Shown here: one piece after another, positions 15,809-22,778 of the stretch | How the letters are laid out: the number at the start of each line of letters is the position of its first letter | Numbering within the stretch: the stretch's first letter is position 1 | DNA from: Mycobacteriales bacterium | Lineage (GTDB): Bacteria; Actinomycetota; Actinomycetes; JAFAQI01 | NCBI GenBank assembly: GCA_035550055.1 | Contig: DASZRO010000071.1 | Span: 1-40,150 of the forward strand | Length of the DNA: 40,150 nucleotides | Reading direction: 5' to 3' | The notes under the pieces: generated by a model | Told to the model about the DNA's origin: nothing | Databases searched by the model: none | What the model saw: only the letters and a program-made list of their open reading frames with translations | Made by a program: the position numbers and the translations under genes

Positions 15809-16692
15809 CTGCCGTCTGAGGCCAGCAGCGCGTCCGCCGACGTGACGTTGGGCCGCGGCTGCGTCGTCCGCGTCTCGTGCCGGGGCTCAGGCGCCCAGTC
15901 TTCGGTGGTCCAGCTCAGGCGGCTCTCCGCCGCGAGGACGAGGTCGCTGTCCTCGGCGACCGCGCGCAGCTCCTCGGTGCTCATCAGACCCGGGCCGAGC
16001 AGCCACTGCGGGACGTCGACGATCTCGATCGGGGTTGCCCGGCCGAGCATCCACCCGACGGTCCGGACGATGATCCAGATGTCCAGCCGGGTCGAGGCGT
16101 GCTGGAGGTAGAACAGGTCGAAGCGCGGTGAGCTGGTCGCGGTGTCGGTCGAGGCCACGCTCAGCTGCCACATGCCCGAGCAGCCGGGGCGCACGCTGCG
16201 CCGGGCCCGCTCGTAGTCGGCCGCCATCGGCTCGACCTCGGTCGACATCGCCGGCCGGGGACCGACCAGGCTCATCGAACCCGTCACGACGGAGAAGATC
16301 TGCGGCAGCTCGTCCAGATGGGTGTTGCGGAGCACCCGGCACAGCCAGGGCAGCCGCATCGTCGCGATGTTGAGGGTGTGCTTGTCCATGTACCGCGGCG
16401 TGGAGGGCGCCAACGTCCGCAGCTTCACCACGGTGACCTCGCCATCGCGCCAGCCCGACCGGGTCTGCACGAAGAACGGCCAGGCGCGCAGCGAGACGGC
16501 CACCCCGATCGCCAGCAGCACGATCACGGGCAGCGCGAACAGGCTCAGCACCGTGCCGACGACCAGGTCCAGCGCGCGCTTGCGGAACGCGACCCGCCGG
16601 TAGGCACGCGAGGTCGACGCCTGCTCGGCAGCCACCCTCACGAAGAGATCACCAACCAGTTCTGATCTGGGACCGTCCGGGCAGTCTCGCAC
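15787..16692 (-). CDS. Initiating sugar-phosphate transferase (polyprenyl-phosphate phosphoglycosyl transferase, short form)
   Basis: A 301-residue member of the bacterial sugar transferase family (PF02397), which moves a sugar-1-phosphate to undecaprenyl phosphate and so starts a repeat unit. Residues 39-70 form a single hydrophobic segment (LDLVVGTVLSLFALPVIVLL), probably a re-entrant helix. The catalytic pair is in NTHLDELPQIF near 122-132, followed by GSMSLVGPRPAMS, and RPGCSGMWQLS near 168. The large N-terminal membrane domain of WbaP-type enzymes is absent, unlike in the paralogue at 35322. A C-terminal extension of about 80 residues after IIVRTVGWML has no motif I know. GTG at 16692 is the chosen start. 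The 137-base gap upstream holds an inverted repeat. Confidence 0.88.
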   Translation of the reverse strand: MRDCPDGPRSELVGDLFVRVAAEQASTSRAYRRVAFRKRALDLVVGTVLSLFALPVIVLLAIGVAVSLRAWPFFVQTRSGWRDGEVTVVKLRTLAPSTPRYMDKHTLNIATMRLPWLCRVLRNTHLDELPQIFSVVTGSMSLVGPRPAMSTEVEPMAADYERARRSVRPGCSGMWQLSVASTDTATSSPRFDLFYLQHASTRLDIWIIVRTVGWMLGRATPIEIVDVPQWLLGPGLMSTEELRAVAEDSDLVLAAESRLSWTTEDWAPEPRHETRTTQPRPNVTSADALLASDGRWTLETL

Positions 16693-16702
16693 GCTCTGTC
16701 CG

Positions 16703-16742
16703 ATATGTCATAGGCCCATCAGGGGGATTGCTGTTGACATAT
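16703..16742. repeat. Inverted repeat in the AT-richer gap upstream of the sugar-phosphate transferase
   Basis: ATATGTCA at 16703-16710 and TGACATAT at 16735-16742 are perfect inverted copies 24 bases apart. A second, competing pair, GCCCAT (16714-16719) and ATGGGC (16741-16746), overlaps it. The gap 16693-16829 is visibly richer in A and T than its surroundings and is the only such patch between two same-strand genes. It could be an operator or a promoter region for the gene starting at 16692. TATGAC inside the proximal arm could be a -10 box on the minus strand, but no good -35 box accompanies it. Confidence 0.4.
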
Positions 16743-16829
16743 GGGCAACGAGGTGGCATCGCCCTGGTGACGTATAACAAGATCATCAGGCCGGTTGGCG
16801 CTCGCTGACGGCCGGTTCCGGGCCGCTTC

Positions 16830-17879
16830 TCAGCTCGACGCCAGCCGGTAGGCCTCGTAGTAGGCGTCGGCGCAGTCCGCCCAGGAGGGGTGCTCGGCGG
16901 CCCGCCGCAACCCGGCGGCGCGGACCTCCTCGGCGTAGCCGGGCGAGTCCAGCAGCCGGAGCAGGCCGGCGGTGATCGCGGGAACCGCGGGCGACTCGCA
17001 CCACACGGCGGCCTCGCCGAGCACCTCCGGCAGCGAACCGACCGGCGCGCACACCACCGGCGTACCGCTGGCGGCGGCTTCGAGGGCCGGAAGCCCGAAC
17101 CCTTCGTAGAGCGTCGGGTAGACCAGCGCCCGGGCGTTGGCCAGAATCGCCGCCCAGCCCTCGTCGTCGGGCCGGCCGCCGAAGACCCCCGGCTCGTCGG
17201 GCACGTCGTCGGTGCCGACCACGACCAGGTCGATCGGATGCTCGGCACGGGCGGCACGCCAGGCCGCCATCGCCACCGGCAGGTTGCGGCGTGCCGCGCC
17301 GGCGATCGCGACGACGTAGTCGTTGCTCACCCCGAGGCTGCGCAGCGCGGCGCTCGCGTCACGCTCGGGACCGAACGTCGGGTCCGCCGCGTTGGGTGCG
17401 ACGACGATGCGGGCCGCCGGCACGCCGTAGGTGCGCATGATGTCGTCGGCGACGACGTTCGACACGGTGACGACGACGCGGGCCGTTCGCGCCGCCCATC
17501 GCGCCTGGATCCGGTAGGGCCAGCGATGCCGCGGCCCGAACCACTGCGGGAAGTGCTCGAAGGTCAGGTCGTGCAGCGTCACGACCATCGGGACGTGCTG
17601 GCGCAACGGCAACGCGTACCACGGGCAGTGGAAGATCCCGTCGAAGCCACGAAGCCAGCGGGCCGCCGGTCCCTGCAGCCATCCGCTCGCCACGCCGGGC
17701 CAGGGGGTGGCCATGGCGTGCTGCGGCAGCTCCCAGTCGAGCTTCGGGCGTTCGGCGGCGGTGAGGAGCTCGATCTCCACCCGGTCCAGCAGCTGGGGCA
17801 CGACCCGCGCGGTCACCCGTCCGACGCCGCCCATCGGCCGCTCCTGGACCGAGCGTGCGTCGAGGGCGAGGTGGATCAT
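16830..17879 (-). CDS. Family 4 glycosyltransferase
   Basis: A 349-residue GT-B protein. The start IHLALDARSVQERPMGGVGR places the donor-phosphate loop, and VVTLHDLTFEHFPQWFGP is the common GT4 segment near 100. VSNVVADDIMRTYGVPAARI leads into the C-terminal domain. EGFGLPALEAAASGTPVV is near 257-274, followed by GSLPEVLGEAA. Its ATG lies in the stop of the preceding GT4 gene (ATGA overlap at 17876-17879). These two enzymes share layout and probably arose by tandem duplication. The following gap to the sugar-phosphate transferase is 137 bases. The sugar and acceptor are unknown. Confidence 0.87.
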   Translation of the reverse strand: MIHLALDARSVQERPMGGVGRVTARVVPQLLDRVEIELLTAAERPKLDWELPQHAMATPWPGVASGWLQGPAARWLRGFDGIFHCPWYALPLRQHVPMVVTLHDLTFEHFPQWFGPRHRWPYRIQARWAARTARVVVTVSNVVADDIMRTYGVPAARIVVAPNAADPTFGPERDASAALRSLGVSNDYVVAIAGAARRNLPVAMAAWRAARAEHPIDLVVVGTDDVPDEPGVFGGRPDDEGWAAILANARALVYPTLYEGFGLPALEAAASGTPVVCAPVGSLPEVLGEAAVWCESPAVPAITAGLLRLLDSPGYAEEVRAAGLRRAAEHPSWADCADAYYEAYRLASS

Positions 17880-18928
17880 GCGACGGCCCGGTACGCCGCG
17901 GCGGTGAGCGCCGCCGTCCGCTGCCAGGTGAGCTCCGCGCTGCGCGCCCGGCCGACGCTGCCCAGGTCGGCGCGCAGCTGAGGATCGCCGGCAACGTCGG
18001 CCAGCGCCTGGGCGAACGCGTGGTCGTCGCCCACCGGGAAGTAGCGCGCCGCGTCGCCGGCGACCTCACGGGAGACGTCGATGTCGCTCGCGACGATCGG
18101 AAGGCCCTCTGCCATCGCCTCGACGAGCGGCAGGCCGTAGCCCTCGATGATGCTGGGAAAGCACAGCGCGGTCGCGCAGCGATACAGCCCCGCGAGGCGG
18201 GCGTCACTGACCCGGCCGAGCAGCTGGACCCGACCGGTGAGTCCGAGCTGCTCGATGAGCCGAGACACCTCCTCGCCGCGGAATCCCATCGGTCCGGCCA
18301 TCACCAGCTGGAGGTCGGCGGCCTCCGGTCGCGCCAGCGCCCGGATCAGCGTCGGGTAGTCCTTGCGGGCGGTGATCTCGCCGACCGCGAGCAGAAAGGG
18401 GCCGGACACGTCCGGAGCGACCACCTCGTCGTAGGACAGCGTCGGCGCCTGCGGGGTGACGCTCACCCGGTCGGCCGGCACGCCGTAGCGTTTCAGCGCC
18501 GCAGCCGTCGCGTGCGACACCGCGAGCACCGCCGCCGCCGACGCCAGCGAGTCGAGCCGGCGCCGGAGCTGGTCGGCGGCGCCGGCCGGGTGAAGGTCGG
18601 GCCGATCCAGGGCGGCGAGGTCGTGGATGGTGGCGACGAGCGGCCGCCGCGTCGGCGGCAGCGCGAGGTCGAGGGAGTGGACGACGTCCGCACCCCCGGC
18701 CAGCGTTTCGGCGCGTGGCCGGCCGACCGAGCGCCACATCGGCTGGACGATCCGCAGCGGCACCCGCAGCCGCCGGGTGCCGGGCGGTGCGGCACCGGGC
18801 CCGCGACCGACCGCGAACCCGCCCACCTCGACGCCTTGCCCTGGCAGCGCCTCAGCCAGCCGGGCGGCGTACCTCGCCACCCCGGTGACGCCGCTGAGAG
18901 TCGGAGTCAGGTCGAGCGCGACCTTCAC
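17876..18928 (-). CDS. Family 4 glycosyltransferase
   Basis: A 350-residue GT-B protein. VKVALDLTPTLSGVTGVARY opens the protein, with the donor loop SGVTGVARYAA. VATIHDLAALDRPDLHPAG is the central segment, and FLLAVGEITARKDYPTLIRA starts the C-terminal domain near 200. EGYGLPLVEAMAEGLPIVAS is the signature near 274-293. GTG at 18928 overlaps the stop of the upstream acetyltransferase gene (GTGA, 18925-18928). The frame stays open further upstream, but only as an antisense-like extension inside that gene. It is the second gene of the five-gene minus-strand operon. Confidence 0.87.
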   Translation of the reverse strand: MKVALDLTPTLSGVTGVARYAARLAEALPGQGVEVGGFAVGRGPGAAPPGTRRLRVPLRIVQPMWRSVGRPRAETLAGGADVVHSLDLALPPTRRPLVATIHDLAALDRPDLHPAGAADQLRRRLDSLASAAAVLAVSHATAAALKRYGVPADRVSVTPQAPTLSYDEVVAPDVSGPFLLAVGEITARKDYPTLIRALARPEAADLQLVMAGPMGFRGEEVSRLIEQLGLTGRVQLLGRVSDARLAGLYRCATALCFPSIIEGYGLPLVEAMAEGLPIVASDIDVSREVAGDAARYFPVGDDHAFAQALADVAGDPQLRADLGSVGRARSAELTWQRTAALTAAAYRAVA

Positions 18929-19611
18929 CGCGCGCCGGTCTCGACCGCGAGAGCCCGGATGGGTTTGGCCGGAACGCCGGCAACCAGCCAGCCCGCATCG
19001 ACGTCGGTGGTCACGACGGCGCCGGCGCCGACGAACGCCCCGTCTCCGATCGTCGTGCCGCTCGCGACCACGACGTGTGCACCCATCCAGATGTTGCGCC
19101 CGATCGACACGGGCGCCGTGGTCACCGCGTCGTGGATGGGTTCGTCGGCGGCGGTCCGCAGGTGCCGGGAGTCGGCGATGGTCGTGTACTCGCCGATGAT
19201 CGTCATGTCGCCGACCTCGACCCGCTCCGCGCAGTGCACCTGCATCCCGGTCGACATCACGCACCCGGCGCCGATCCGCAGCACCCCGTCGACCTGATAG
19301 GTCCCGAACCGGCGAAGGTCGCTTCGCTCACCGATCTCGAGCTCGCCGCCGCGCAGCGACAGCCGTACGGCGTCGCCGATCTGCGCGCCTTTGCCGATGG
19401 TCAGCCGGCTGGTCGTCGAGGGCCAGACGTCGATGACGACCGACCGCGAGATCGAGACGTCTCGATGGACGTCGAGCACCACGGTGCTGCCCTGCCACGA
19501 CGCGGCGAGGCGCACCCGCCGGCGGAACCTGCGGACTCTGCGTCGGGCCACCACGACGTCGATCGCACGCGAAAGCTTGACCCGACGCGCTCGCAGACCC
19601 TCGGGCAGCAC
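18925..19611 (-). CDS. Hexapeptide-repeat (left-handed beta-helix) acetyltransferase
   Basis: A 228-residue protein with a basic N-terminal 40 residues and then a long run of hexapeptide turns. These include LTIGKGAQIGDAV, LRIGAGCVMSTGMQV and VEVGDMTIIGEYTTI. The catalytic region comes later, with the His of SRHLRT and the coil VSIGRNIWMGAHVVVASG to VTTDVDAGWLVAGVPAKPI. This end is typical of the WcaF/NodL/maltose O-acetyltransferase group, which use acetyl-CoA. It probably acetylates a sugar of the polymer before export. GTG at 19611 lies eight bases from a TAGATT box and begins MLPEGLRARRVK. The frame continues upstream but crosses the divergent sulfotransferase gene, so it is not used. It heads the five-gene operon. 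Confidence 0.82.
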   Translation of the reverse strand: MLPEGLRARRVKLSRAIDVVVARRRVRRFRRRVRLAASWQGSTVVLDVHRDVSISRSVVIDVWPSTTSRLTIGKGAQIGDAVRLSLRGGELEIGERSDLRRFGTYQVDGVLRIGAGCVMSTGMQVHCAERVEVGDMTIIGEYTTIADSRHLRTAADEPIHDAVTTAPVSIGRNIWMGAHVVVASGTTIGDGAFVGAGAVVTTDVDAGWLVAGVPAKPIRALAVETGAR

Positions 19612-19619
19612 AGCAAAGT

Positions 19620-19625
19620 AATCTA
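19620..19625 (-). promoter_or_regulatory. Candidate -10 box of the five-gene minus-strand operon
   Basis: On the minus strand TAGATT is followed by eight bases and GTG at 19611, giving a leaderless or near-leaderless message. It lies in the 69-base divergent gap 19612-19680, which is locally richer in A and T. Confidence 0.4.
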
Positions 19626-19680
19626 CTGACCTGCCGCAATCTCGCGTCAGTGTTCCGTCTCGAGCGAGGTCGGGTCGTCC

Positions 19681-21000
19681 GTGGGTGAGGAACGCGCGTC
19701 GCTGTCCGTCGTGCGGCGCACTGTCAGCCAGCTCGCCGCGGCGGCGCACACCCGGCACAGCGCACCGTTCGATCCCGCCGGCAGCCCGTGGTTCGAACGC
19801 GCCATCTTCGTCACCGGCGCACCGCGAAGCGGCACCAGCTGGCTCCATCAGATGCTGACGACGCACCCCGACGTCGCGACCGCGGGCGAGATGCACGCGT
19901 TCTGCGAAGGACTCGGCGGCATCTTCGCCAACTTCGACTCCGCCGACCCGTACATGAACCTCTCCACGTGGGTCACCCGGGCCGAGCTGCTGACCCTCGC
20001 TCGCGAGTTCGTCGACGGCGTGCTCACCGCGGCGACCAGGAACGGCCAGGAGAACGCCACCCGGGTCCTGGACAAGACGCCCAACCACGCGCAGAGCGCC
20101 GCCCTGCTCGCCGAGGTCTATCCCGACGCGACGTTCGTGCAGATCATCCGCAACCCGCGCGACGCCATCAGCTCGGCACGGGACCTGTGGAGCGGGTGGA
20201 ACGCGCGGCTTCGCGACTGGTCGGCGAGCGCGGCGGACTGGTGCGCGACGGTGGCTGACTGTCGTACGCACCTCGGGCCGCTGCGCTATCACGAGGTGCG
20301 CTACGAGGATCTGCTCGCCGAACCCGTCCCGACGCTGACCGCGATCATGGCGGCCGTCGGGCTGCGTCACGACGAAGCGTTCGTCGCCGACGTGGTGGAG
20401 TTCAGCAAGGCGCCGGTCAACGTCCGGCCGTCGGATCCGCGGATCTCCGCCGACAAGTGGTCGGACATCGAAGCGGACGCCGAGCAGCAGATCGTGGACG
20501 TCGCGGGCGATCTGATGGTGGAGCTCGGCTACCTCGACGAGGCGTCGCGAGCGGCGATCCTCGCCCGCCGATCCGCGCGGCGCACCGCGGTCACGCTCGG
20601 CCGGCGCGGCGTGCGCGCCGCCCAGTCGGCCGGGCGGCGTACCAGCACTGCCGGCCTCGCGGCGGCCCAGCGGTTGCGCAACCGGCAGACGTCCGGCGCG
20701 GTCATGACGGTGACGCGCGAGGTGATCGCCGCAGCGACCGCGGGCGACGAGCCCGGCGTACGCCGGTTGCTCGCACCCTCCGCCGAGCTGCGCACCGCCG
20801 ACGGCGTCACCCACGGCTCCCTCGCCGTCGCCGCCGGACTGTGCGCGGCACTCAAGGACGCCCAGGTCATCCCGTTCGTCGCCGACGAGACGGCCGCCGC
20901 CGTCGAGGTGGTGCGGCCCGACTCGCCGCGCATCCACCAACGGTTCTATGTCTCCGATGGCCGCGTCGAGAAGGTCATCGTCGAAGGCTCCGCCTCGTGA
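19681..21000 (+). CDS. PAPS-dependent sulfotransferase with C-terminal NTF2/SnoaL-like domain
   Basis: A 439-residue protein that probably moves sulfate from PAPS to a glycan hydroxyl. The 5'-phosphosulfate loop GAPRSGTSWLHQML is at 46-59 and the 3'-phosphate motif IIRNPRDAISSARDLW near 156-171; LDKTPNHAQ and VRYEDLLAEP lie between and after, as in bacterial sulfotransferases. This catalytic part ends near 300. A basic linker follows (RRSARRTAVTLGRRGVRAAQ). The region from about 341 (VMTVTREVIAAATAGDEPGV) to the end looks like an NTF2/SnoaL fold, an unusual attachment. GTG at 19681 is chosen; the divergent acetyltransferase starts 70 bases away. It overlaps the SGNH gene by 4 bases. Confidence 0.83.
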   Translation: MGEERASLSVVRRTVSQLAAAAHTRHSAPFDPAGSPWFERAIFVTGAPRSGTSWLHQMLTTHPDVATAGEMHAFCEGLGGIFANFDSADPYMNLSTWVTRAELLTLAREFVDGVLTAATRNGQENATRVLDKTPNHAQSAALLAEVYPDATFVQIIRNPRDAISSARDLWSGWNARLRDWSASAADWCATVADCRTHLGPLRYHEVRYEDLLAEPVPTLTAIMAAVGLRHDEAFVADVVEFSKAPVNVRPSDPRISADKWSDIEADAEQQIVDVAGDLMVELGYLDEASRAAILARRSARRTAVTLGRRGVRAAQSAGRRTSTAGLAAAQRLRNRQTSGAVMTVTREVIAAATAGDEPGVRRLLAPSAELRTADGVTHGSLAVAAGLCAALKDAQVIPFVADETAAAVEVVRPDSPRIHQRFYVSDGRVEKVIVEGSAS

Positions 21001-21800
21001 CGAACGCGCCGAAGAAGATCGCGGAGGGGATCGTCGACCAGCCGATGCGGATCGTCGTGGGCGGCTCGAGCTGCTCGGTCCTGGTCTCGCCGCCGCGCAC
21101 CCGGCGCGACGAGGGGACCTACGGCGAGCTGTTGCCGCGGCTGTTGCGCCGGCACGGCGTCGTGGCGACGACGATCCACGAGGGTCACTGGTTCGGGATG
21201 GTCAACGAGTTCCGGCCGCGCTACGAGAACCATCTGCGCAACCACTTCCCGGACGTCCTCATCATCAACTACGGCTTCGCCGAGTGCGAGCCGAACTTCC
21301 TGCCGTACTGGCTCGCCCGGCACTTCTCGACCTGGGACCTGTCGTCCGCGGCGATCCCGACCGGCTACCGGCGCTACCTCGCCCCGAGGTTGTGGCGGAT
21401 CGCGCGCTTCTATCAGCGTCAGGCCTCCCGGCTGACGAGCAACCATTCGTTCCGCGTGTCCCCCCGGCGGTTCGTCGCCGACATGCGACGCATCATCGAG
21501 ATGGCGCGGACGGAGACCGGGTGCCTGGTCCTCGTGCTCGACATCGATCCGCCCGGCGAGCGGCTGCAGTACTGGATGCCGGGCATGTGGCAGCGCTGGG
21601 AGCGTTACCAACTCCTGCTGGAGAAGCTGGTCGCCGACTTCGACGACCCGGAGGTCCGGCTGATCCCGAACTCGCGCAGCATCTTGGACGAGCTGGGCTT
21701 CGAAGTCGGCGAGCCTGACGGCATCCACCGCAGCGCGATCGGGCATGCGCGGACCGCCGAGGTGCTCACCGCCGAGATCATGAGCTGGCTCGACAGTTGA
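20997..21800 (+). CDS. SGNH/GDSL-like hydrolase
   Basis: A 267-residue protein. MRIVVGGSSCSVLV near 17-30 resembles block I of SGNH hydrolases, with Ser24 the likely nucleophile in a changed GDS motif. IINYGFAECEPN near 89-100 sits where block III Gly/Asn residues occur. DGIHRSAIGHARTAEVL from 241 is a clear block V with Asp241 and His244. Members remove or transfer acetyl groups on polysaccharides, or hydrolyse esters. No signal peptide is seen, so it is probably cytoplasmic and may act as a transferase during assembly. GTG at 20997 lies in the stop of the sulfotransferase gene, and its own end overlaps the next GT2. Family placement is moderately sure; the reaction is not. Confidence 0.72.
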   Translation: MTNAPKKIAEGIVDQPMRIVVGGSSCSVLVSPPRTRRDEGTYGELLPRLLRRHGVVATTIHEGHWFGMVNEFRPRYENHLRNHFPDVLIINYGFAECEPNFLPYWLARHFSTWDLSSAAIPTGYRRYLAPRLWRIARFYQRQASRLTSNHSFRVSPRRFVADMRRIIEMARTETGCLVLVLDIDPPGERLQYWMPGMWQRWERYQLLLEKLVADFDDPEVRLIPNSRSILDELGFEVGEPDGIHRSAIGHARTAEVLTAEIMSWLDS

Positions 21801-22759
21801 GCTACCGAGTGAGCGTCGCGGTGTCGACGTACAACCGGCCCGACCGGGTCGCGCGGCTGCTGTCGGCGCTGGCGGCTCAGACGCTGCCGGCCGGGGAGTT
21901 CGAGGTCGTGCTCTACGACGACGGCTCGCCTGCCGAGGCGCTGGCCACCGTGCGTGAGCTCGTCGCGGGCGTGGCGTATCCGTTGCGGCTCATCGAGGGC
22001 GGGGTCAACCGCGGGCCGGCGACCGGCCGCAACGAGGCGTGGCGCGCGACGACAGCGCCGATCGTCGCGTTCACCGATGACGACTGCGTGCCCACCCCGG
22101 ACTGGCTTCGCAACGGACTGACCGCGTTCGAGGATCCGGCGGTGCACGTCGCCGTCGGCCGGATCGACCCGGCACCTGACCAGCTGCACCTGCTCGGCCC
22201 GTTCTCCCGGACGATGTACGCCAGCGACGCGCGGTTCTTCGCCACCGCCAACTGCATCTACCGGCGGGCGGCACTCGACACGGCGGACGGCTTCGACGAG
22301 CGCTTCCGGCGCGCCGCCGGCGAGGACACCGACCTCGGGCTGCGGGTGCTCGCCGCGGGCGGACAGGTGAGGTACGTCGACGAGGCCGTCGTCCACCACG
22401 ACGTGCGGCCGAGCAGCCTGCGAGCGGCGGCGCGCGACGCCGGCGGGAAGTGGATCGACCTCGCGCTCGTCATCCGCAAGCATCCGCGAGTACGTCGCGA
22501 GCTGATGTACCGGCGGATCTTCTGGAAGAAGCCGCATGCCCTGCTGTTGCTGGCGCTCGCCGGAGTGATCGCCGCACCGTGGGAGCCGCTCACGCTCGTC
22601 GCGCTCATCCCGTACCTGTGGCACCGGCTGCGTACCGCGCCCGTCACCCGCGGCCGGATGCGCCGGTTCGCGACCTTTCCCGGGGCGCTGCTGATCGACG
22701 CGATCGAGATCGTGACGATGATCCGCAGCGGGCTTCGCTACCGGACCTTCGTCCTCTGA
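21797..22759 (+). CDS. Family 2 glycosyltransferase with C-terminal membrane segment
   Basis: A 320-residue GT-A protein. VSVAVSTYNRPDRVARLL opens the domain, VVLYDDGSPAEAL is near 37-49 and the metal motif FTDDDCVPTPDWL near 93-105. GEDTDLGLRVLAAGG near 175 is the catalytic-base region. A hydrophobic stretch near 247-276 (ALLLLALAGVIAA) anchors the C-terminus. The start is either TTG at 21797, overlapping the SGNH stop as TTGA, or GTG at 21809; the first is chosen for the coupling. Its stop codon forms the base of a hairpin shared with the convergent ABC transporter gene. The acceptor is unknown, but co-translation with the sulfotransferase suggests the same glycan. Confidence 0.85.
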   Translation: MSYRVSVAVSTYNRPDRVARLLSALAAQTLPAGEFEVVLYDDGSPAEALATVRELVAGVAYPLRLIEGGVNRGPATGRNEAWRATTAPIVAFTDDDCVPTPDWLRNGLTAFEDPAVHVAVGRIDPAPDQLHLLGPFSRTMYASDARFFATANCIYRRAALDTADGFDERFRRAAGEDTDLGLRVLAAGGQVRYVDEAVVHHDVRPSSLRAAARDAGGKWIDLALVIRKHPRVRRELMYRRIFWKKPHALLLLALAGVIAAPWEPLTLVALIPYLWHRLRTAPVTRGRMRRFATFPGALLIDAIEIVTMIRSGLRYRTFVL

Positions 22760-22778
22760 CCGGGACGACGCCCGGTCA
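22757..22778. terminator. Bidirectional terminator hairpin made from two stop codons
   Basis: TGACCGGG (22757-22764) and CCCGGTCA (22771-22778) form a perfect 8-bp stem around a 6-base loop, ACGACG. The first TGA is the stop of the plus-strand GT2 and the final TCA is the stop, on the other strand, of the Wzt gene. The hairpin therefore fills the entire 16-base gap plus both stops. No T-tract follows on either strand, so a factor-independent role is uncertain. Confidence 0.55.

Noticed and set aside
16734-16778. TTGACA at 16734 and TATAAC at 16773 on the plus strand
   Set aside because: The spacing is 33 bases, far beyond 16-19, and both neighbouring genes are on the minus strand.
19612-20940. 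Upstream extension of the hexapeptide acetyltransferase frame
   Set aside because: It would run antisense through the sulfotransferase gene, and its sequence is low-complexity. The hexapeptide fold starts after 19611.
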